From Nitrospinota bacterium (lineage in GTDB: Bacteria > 2-12-FULL-45-22 > JACOWJ01), in contig JACOWJ010000001.1 of assembly GCA_016176845.1 (NCBI GenBank), forward strand, positions 1-33,022: DNA of 33,022 nt, in the 5' to 3' direction. Positions 30,009 through 33,022 of the stretch are shown here, piece after piece (within the stretch, counting starts at the first letter, position 1; every line of letters starts with the position of its first letter). The notes under the pieces are model-generated. The model worked only from the letters and a program-made list of their open reading frames with translations. It ran no database searches and was not told the DNA's origin. A program made the position numbers and the translations under genes.

Positions 30009-31961
30009 ATGCCACTTTCCTGCGAAGTCCGGAAGACCTTATCCTATCTGCTCCCTTATCGGTACCGCATCCTGGCGGTCCTGGGCCTGTCGCTCCTTTC
30101 CGCCCTCCTGAGTCTGGTCGCTCCTCTCCTGGCCAAGTTCGCCCTGGATGAGGTCTTCCCTAGCCGCCGACAGGGGCTGCTCTGGGGGCTGGCCGCCCTC
30201 GCCCTGACCCTCTTCCTCCTGCTCTACCTTCTGGGGGCCCTGCACCGCTACCTCCACGCGCAGGTGACCTCCCAGGTCCTGGCTGACATGCGCCTCAGCC
30301 TCTACCGGCACCTGCAAGGGCTCTCTCCCCGCTTCTATTCCCGGACCAAGGTGGGGGAGATCCTCTCTCGGATCAACGGCGACCTGGCCGAGGTCCAGGG
30401 CATCGTCACCGATGGCCTGCTCAACCTGACGACCCAGCTTCTGACCCTGGTGGGGGCGGTCGGCTTCCTGCTCTACTTAAACCCTCGCCTCTTCCTGATC
30501 AGCGCTTCCCTTCTGCCCCTGGGCGCCCTGTCCCTCAAGAGGCTGCGGCCCCGCGTCCCCCAGGCAGCCCGGCAGATCCGGGAGATCCACGCCCAGATGG
30601 GCAGCCACCTGCTGGAGACCTTCACTGGGATTCGATGCGTCCAGGCTTACGGGAAGGAAGTCGAGGAGGCGCAGCGGCTGGAAGGCGAAAACCGGGCCCT
30701 CATCCGGGCCCTGCTGCGGCTCCAGGTCCTTCTCTCCCTCTCGGGGGGTGTTCCAGGGCTCCTATTCTCTCTGACCGCCCTGATCGCCACCGTCTACGGC
30801 GGCCATCTGGTGATGAAAGGGGAGATGACGTTGGGGGAGCTAGCGGCCTTCATCGCCTATCAGGGCCGGGCCTGGGCCCCCCTCCAGGGGCTGGTGGGGC
30901 TCCACCTGGCCCTCCAGCGGGCCCGGGCATCGCTTCAGAGGGTTTACGAGCTCTTCGACACCCGGCCGGAGATCGAGGAGGGCTTCGAGCGAAGCGTGCC
31001 AAGGCGTCCAGGCCAAAAAGCAGGGATCAGGGATCAGGGATCCGCAAAGACCATTTCCAACCCCTGGCAACTGACCCCTGACAACTGTCTTGGCCCTGCC
31101 TTGGCCGGAGATCTTTGGACCGATCGGAATCGAATCGAGCTCAAAGAGGTCTCCTTCAGCTATGAGCCGGGAGAGACCGTGCTCGCGGAGCTGAGCTTCG
31201 TCATCTCACGGGGAGGCACGCTGGCCATCGTGGGCCCCAGCGGGGCCGGGAAGAGCACTCTTTGCGACCTCCTCCTCCGATTCTTCGACCCCACTGCCGG
31301 CTCCATTGAGGTGGATGGACGGGATCTGCGCTCCCTTCCCCTCTCGGAATGGCGAGGCCAGCTGGCCCTGGCCGGGCAGGAAGACTTCCTCTTCCATGCC
31401 AGCATCGCGGAAAACATCGAGTACGGACGAAGTGGGGCAAGCTTCGAAGAGGTGGTGTCAGCCGCCCGGGCCGCCGCGATCCACGAGTTTATCTCCGGAC
31501 TTCCTCAAGGCTACGCCACGCCGGTGGGGGAGCGAGGGACCCGGCTCTCCGAGGGACAAAGGCAGCGGATCACGCTGGCCCGCGCCATTTTGCGAGATCC
31601 TCCCATCCTGATCCTGGACGAGGCCACCTCTTCCCTGGACCGGCCCACGGAGAAACAGATCCATGAAGCGCTCAGGGCCCTGAGGAGAGAGCGCACCACC
31701 ATCGTCATCACCCATCGCCTCTCCTCGATCCGGGAGGCCGATCAGATCCTGGTGCTTGACGGGGGTCGCATCGTCCAGAGGGGAAGGCATGAGGCCTTGC
31801 TCCGAGAAAAGGGGCTTTACCGAAGGATGGCTTGGGACGAGCAGAGGAGGCGGGCCGAGGAGGAAAGGGGAGAGACCCCCATTCCGATCGCGGAGCCACG
31901 CCCCACCCAATGGGAGGGAACCCCTTCGGGAATGGGTCCCCTGGTCGGAGGGGATCGATGA
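30009..31961 (+). CDS. qhpF: Peptide-type ABC exporter (QhpF-like)
   Basis: A 650-residue half-transporter with an N-terminal six-helix membrane domain (about 15-310) and a C-terminal ATPase: Walker A GPSGAGKST (409-417), Q-loop near 457, signature LSEGQ (513-517), Walker B ILILDE (533-538), and the switch His in ITHRLSS. In the known qhp system QhpF moves the cross-linked gamma subunit to the periplasm. Residues about 337-366 (KAGIRDQGSAKTISNPWQLT and on) come from a repeat-like insertion in the linker between the two domains. There is no N-terminal C39 peptidase, as expected when a separate protease does the cleavage. The stop overlaps the protease start (ATGA). Confidence 0.75.
   Translation: MPLSCEVRKTLSYLLPYRYRILAVLGLSLLSALLSLVAPLLAKFALDEVFPSRRQGLLWGLAALALTLFLLLYLLGALHRYLHAQVTSQVLADMRLSLYRHLQGLSPRFYSRTKVGEILSRINGDLAEVQGIVTDGLLNLTTQLLTLVGAVGFLLYLNPRLFLISASLLPLGALSLKRLRPRVPQAARQIREIHAQMGSHLLETFTGIRCVQAYGKEVEEAQRLEGENRALIRALLRLQVLLSLSGGVPGLLFSLTALIATVYGGHLVMKGEMTLGELAAFIAYQGRAWAPLQGLVGLHLALQRARASLQRVYELFDTRPEIEEGFERSVPRRPGQKAGIRDQGSAKTISNPWQLTPDNCLGPALAGDLWTDRNRIELKEVSFSYEPGETVLAELSFVISRGGTLAIVGPSGAGKSTLCDLLLRFFDPTAGSIEVDGRDLRSLPLSEWRGQLALAGQEDFLFHASIAENIEYGRSGASFEEVVSAARAAAIHEFISGLPQGYATPVGERGTRLSEGQRQRITLARAILRDPPILILDEATSSLDRPTEKQIHEALRALRRERTTIVITHRLSSIREADQILVLDGGRIVQRGRHEALLREKGLYRRMAWDEQRRRAEEERGETPIPIAEPRPTQWEGTPSGMGPLVGGDR
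31018..31095 (+). repeat. In-frame repeat-like insertion in the ABC exporter gene
   Basis: GGGATCAGGGATCAGGGATC (iterated GGGATCA) at the left and CAACTGACCCCTGACAACTG at the right form an element of the word-repeat style seen in the intergenic spaces. It adds about 28 residues between membrane domain and ATPase, keeping the frame. Confidence 0.6.
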
Positions 31962-32716
31962 AGCCGCTTTACACCGGCCAGGGGGTCAAAGTGGCCGTGA
32001 TCGACAGCGGCATCAATCCCTGGCACTCCCATGTAAGGGGCGTGGAGGGCGGGGTGCGGATTCGGGCCACGAAGGGCCCCCTGGCGCTGGAGCTCGACGA
32101 CCGGTATACCGATGATCTGGGCCATGGGACCGCGGTGGCCGGCGTGATCCGCCGCTGGGCGCCGGGATGCGAGCTTTACAGCGTAAGGGTGTTCGACCGG
32201 GCGCTCGTTACTTATCCTTCCGCCTTGATCGAGGGGATCGAATGGTCCCTGGCGGCAGGGATCCGGGTGATCAACCTCAGCCTGGGGACTTCCAATGAGG
32301 CCCACATCCCCTCCCTGCTGGCAGTATGCCAACGGGCCCTGGAGGCGGGAGCTGCTCTGATTGCTGCGGCCGAGACCCGAAACCGAGGGCGTTACCCGGC
32401 TGCCTTTCCCATCGTCTTGGGGGTGGCCGCCCAGGAGGATTGTCGGGAGGAGGAGTTGATCTACGTGGAGGGAGATCCCATTGAGTTTCGCGCCCTGGGA
32501 CAGCCCCTTCCGCTGCCCGGCCTTCCCCAAGGCCGGAACCTTCAAGGATGCAGCTTCGCCGCTGCCCGGGTTACCGGACGGTTGGCCACCCTCTTGGAGG
32601 CCTTCCCTTCCGCCGATCTCCCTCAGCTGCGGGCCCTCTTGATAAACCAGGCCGCCACCCGAAGTACAACTCTACGCAATAACCCCCCATTCCCCTTGGA
32701 GCACCCAAGCCCATGA
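31958..32716 (+). CDS. qhpE: Subtilisin-like serine protease (QhpE-like)
   Basis: A compact 252-residue S8 protease: Asp 16 in VAVIDSG, His 56 in GHGTAVAGV, Ser 199 in QGCSFAAARVTG. There is no signal peptide or propeptide, so it should act in the cytoplasm, as QhpE does when it removes the QhpC leader. The oxyanion-hole Asn, normally in AAGN, appears as Glu (AAAET, about 139), a notable change. The ATG at 31958 overlaps the exporter stop and has GGAGGGG upstream. The exporter-protease pair next to the QHNDH genes supports the assignment. What follows (32717-33022) holds a REP-like word and a possible transposase fragment. Confidence 0.75.
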   Translation: MKPLYTGQGVKVAVIDSGINPWHSHVRGVEGGVRIRATKGPLALELDDRYTDDLGHGTAVAGVIRRWAPGCELYSVRVFDRALVTYPSALIEGIEWSLAAGIRVINLSLGTSNEAHIPSLLAVCQRALEAGAALIAAAETRNRGRYPAAFPIVLGVAAQEDCREEELIYVEGDPIEFRALGQPLPLPGLPQGRNLQGCSFAAARVTGRLATLLEAFPSADLPQLRALLINQAATRSTTLRNNPPFPLEHPSP

Positions 32717-32730
32717 AAATGGCTCACGAC

Positions 32731-32765
32731 ACTCCCCACTTGGGGGAGAGGGCTGGGGTGAGGGG
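32731..32765. repeat. REP-like ACTTGGGGGAGAGGGCTGGG word
   Basis: CTCCCCACTTGGGGGAGAGG followed by GCTGGGGTGAGGGG. A similar word lies at 28845-28876. It is placed shortly after the stop of the protease gene. Confidence 0.55.
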
Positions 32766-32771
32766 CTATTA

Positions 32772-33022
32772 AGGGAGTATATCAAAGGGAGCCCTATTTC
32801 TCAAAGATCGAAGGGCTCCGACCACCCGTGGCTGGCCGAGTTGCTGGGGCTGTCTGCCAATAAGCTTCCTCCCCTCAGGGTCCGATGGTGCCACCTCCAA
32901 AAGGGTCCCCAGGGAGAACTGTTGGCCAGCTGCCCCAAGGTTCCCACAGATCTGGGAGGCAAGGTGGGCTACCACGTCGACAACAAGAACCCCGAAAAGA
33001 AAGAGCTGGTCTTTGGCTACAA
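32772..33022 (+). other. Possible transposase fragment running off the right edge
   Basis: One frame is open from upstream of 32772 to the edge and reads WLAELLGLSANKLPPLRVRW and later PTDLGGKVGYHVDNKNPEKK, then ELVFGY. The last part resembles the segment before the second catalytic Asp of IS4- or IS1182-type transposases (usually ending FFGYKAH). No start codon with a ribosome-binding site is visible, so it looks 5'-truncated. The identification is tentative. Confidence 0.35.

Overview
The window looks like chromosomal DNA from an uncultured, GC-rich bacterium. Housekeeping gene order and protein sequences suggest a Desulfobacterota- or NC10-like lineage. That placement is my impression from the sequence and is weak. 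I saw no rRNA, tRNA or CRISPR array.

Left half (1-16.8 kb, almost all minus strand). From high to low coordinates the blocks are: a TPR/cyclic-nucleotide-domain protein with rplM, rpsI and argC; the rpsB-tsf-pyrH-frr-uppS-cdsA-dxr cluster followed by pgpA, with no rseP at its usual place; an AT-rich island holding a frameshifted unknown gene; thpR-recA; an M48 lipoprotein; an SDR gene with a large in-frame internal deletion and a Mut7-C protein; and a radical SAM-nurA-(partial) herA DNA-repair set.

Right half (16.9-33 kb, plus strand). First come a glutaryl-CoA dehydrogenase, an SDR and a CooC-like ATPase. Then comes a quinohemoprotein amine dehydrogenase (QHNDH) locus: qhpA (diheme alpha), qhpD (radical SAM thioether synthase), qhpC (gamma subunit carrying the CTQ cofactor) and qhpB (beta propeller). 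It continues through two acyl-CoA dehydrogenases into two U32-family proteins of UbiV-like and UbiU-like type, and ends with a peptide ABC exporter (QhpF-like) and a subtilisin-like protease (QhpE-like).

Main hypothesis. Known qhp clusters use an O2-dependent flavoprotein monooxygenase (QhpG) to hydroxylate the tryptophan that becomes the CTQ quinone. No such gene is visible here. In its place, directly upstream of the exporter and protease, sits a U32 pair with the cysteine layout of UbiU/UbiV, which are Fe-S hydroxylases working without O2. I propose an O2-independent route to the tryptophylquinone cofactor. This is inference and needs testing.

The window is also full of short imperfect inverted-repeat elements of several word families. 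Some abut stop codons, some supply protein termini or in-frame insertions, and one has removed the 5' end of the UbiU-like gene.
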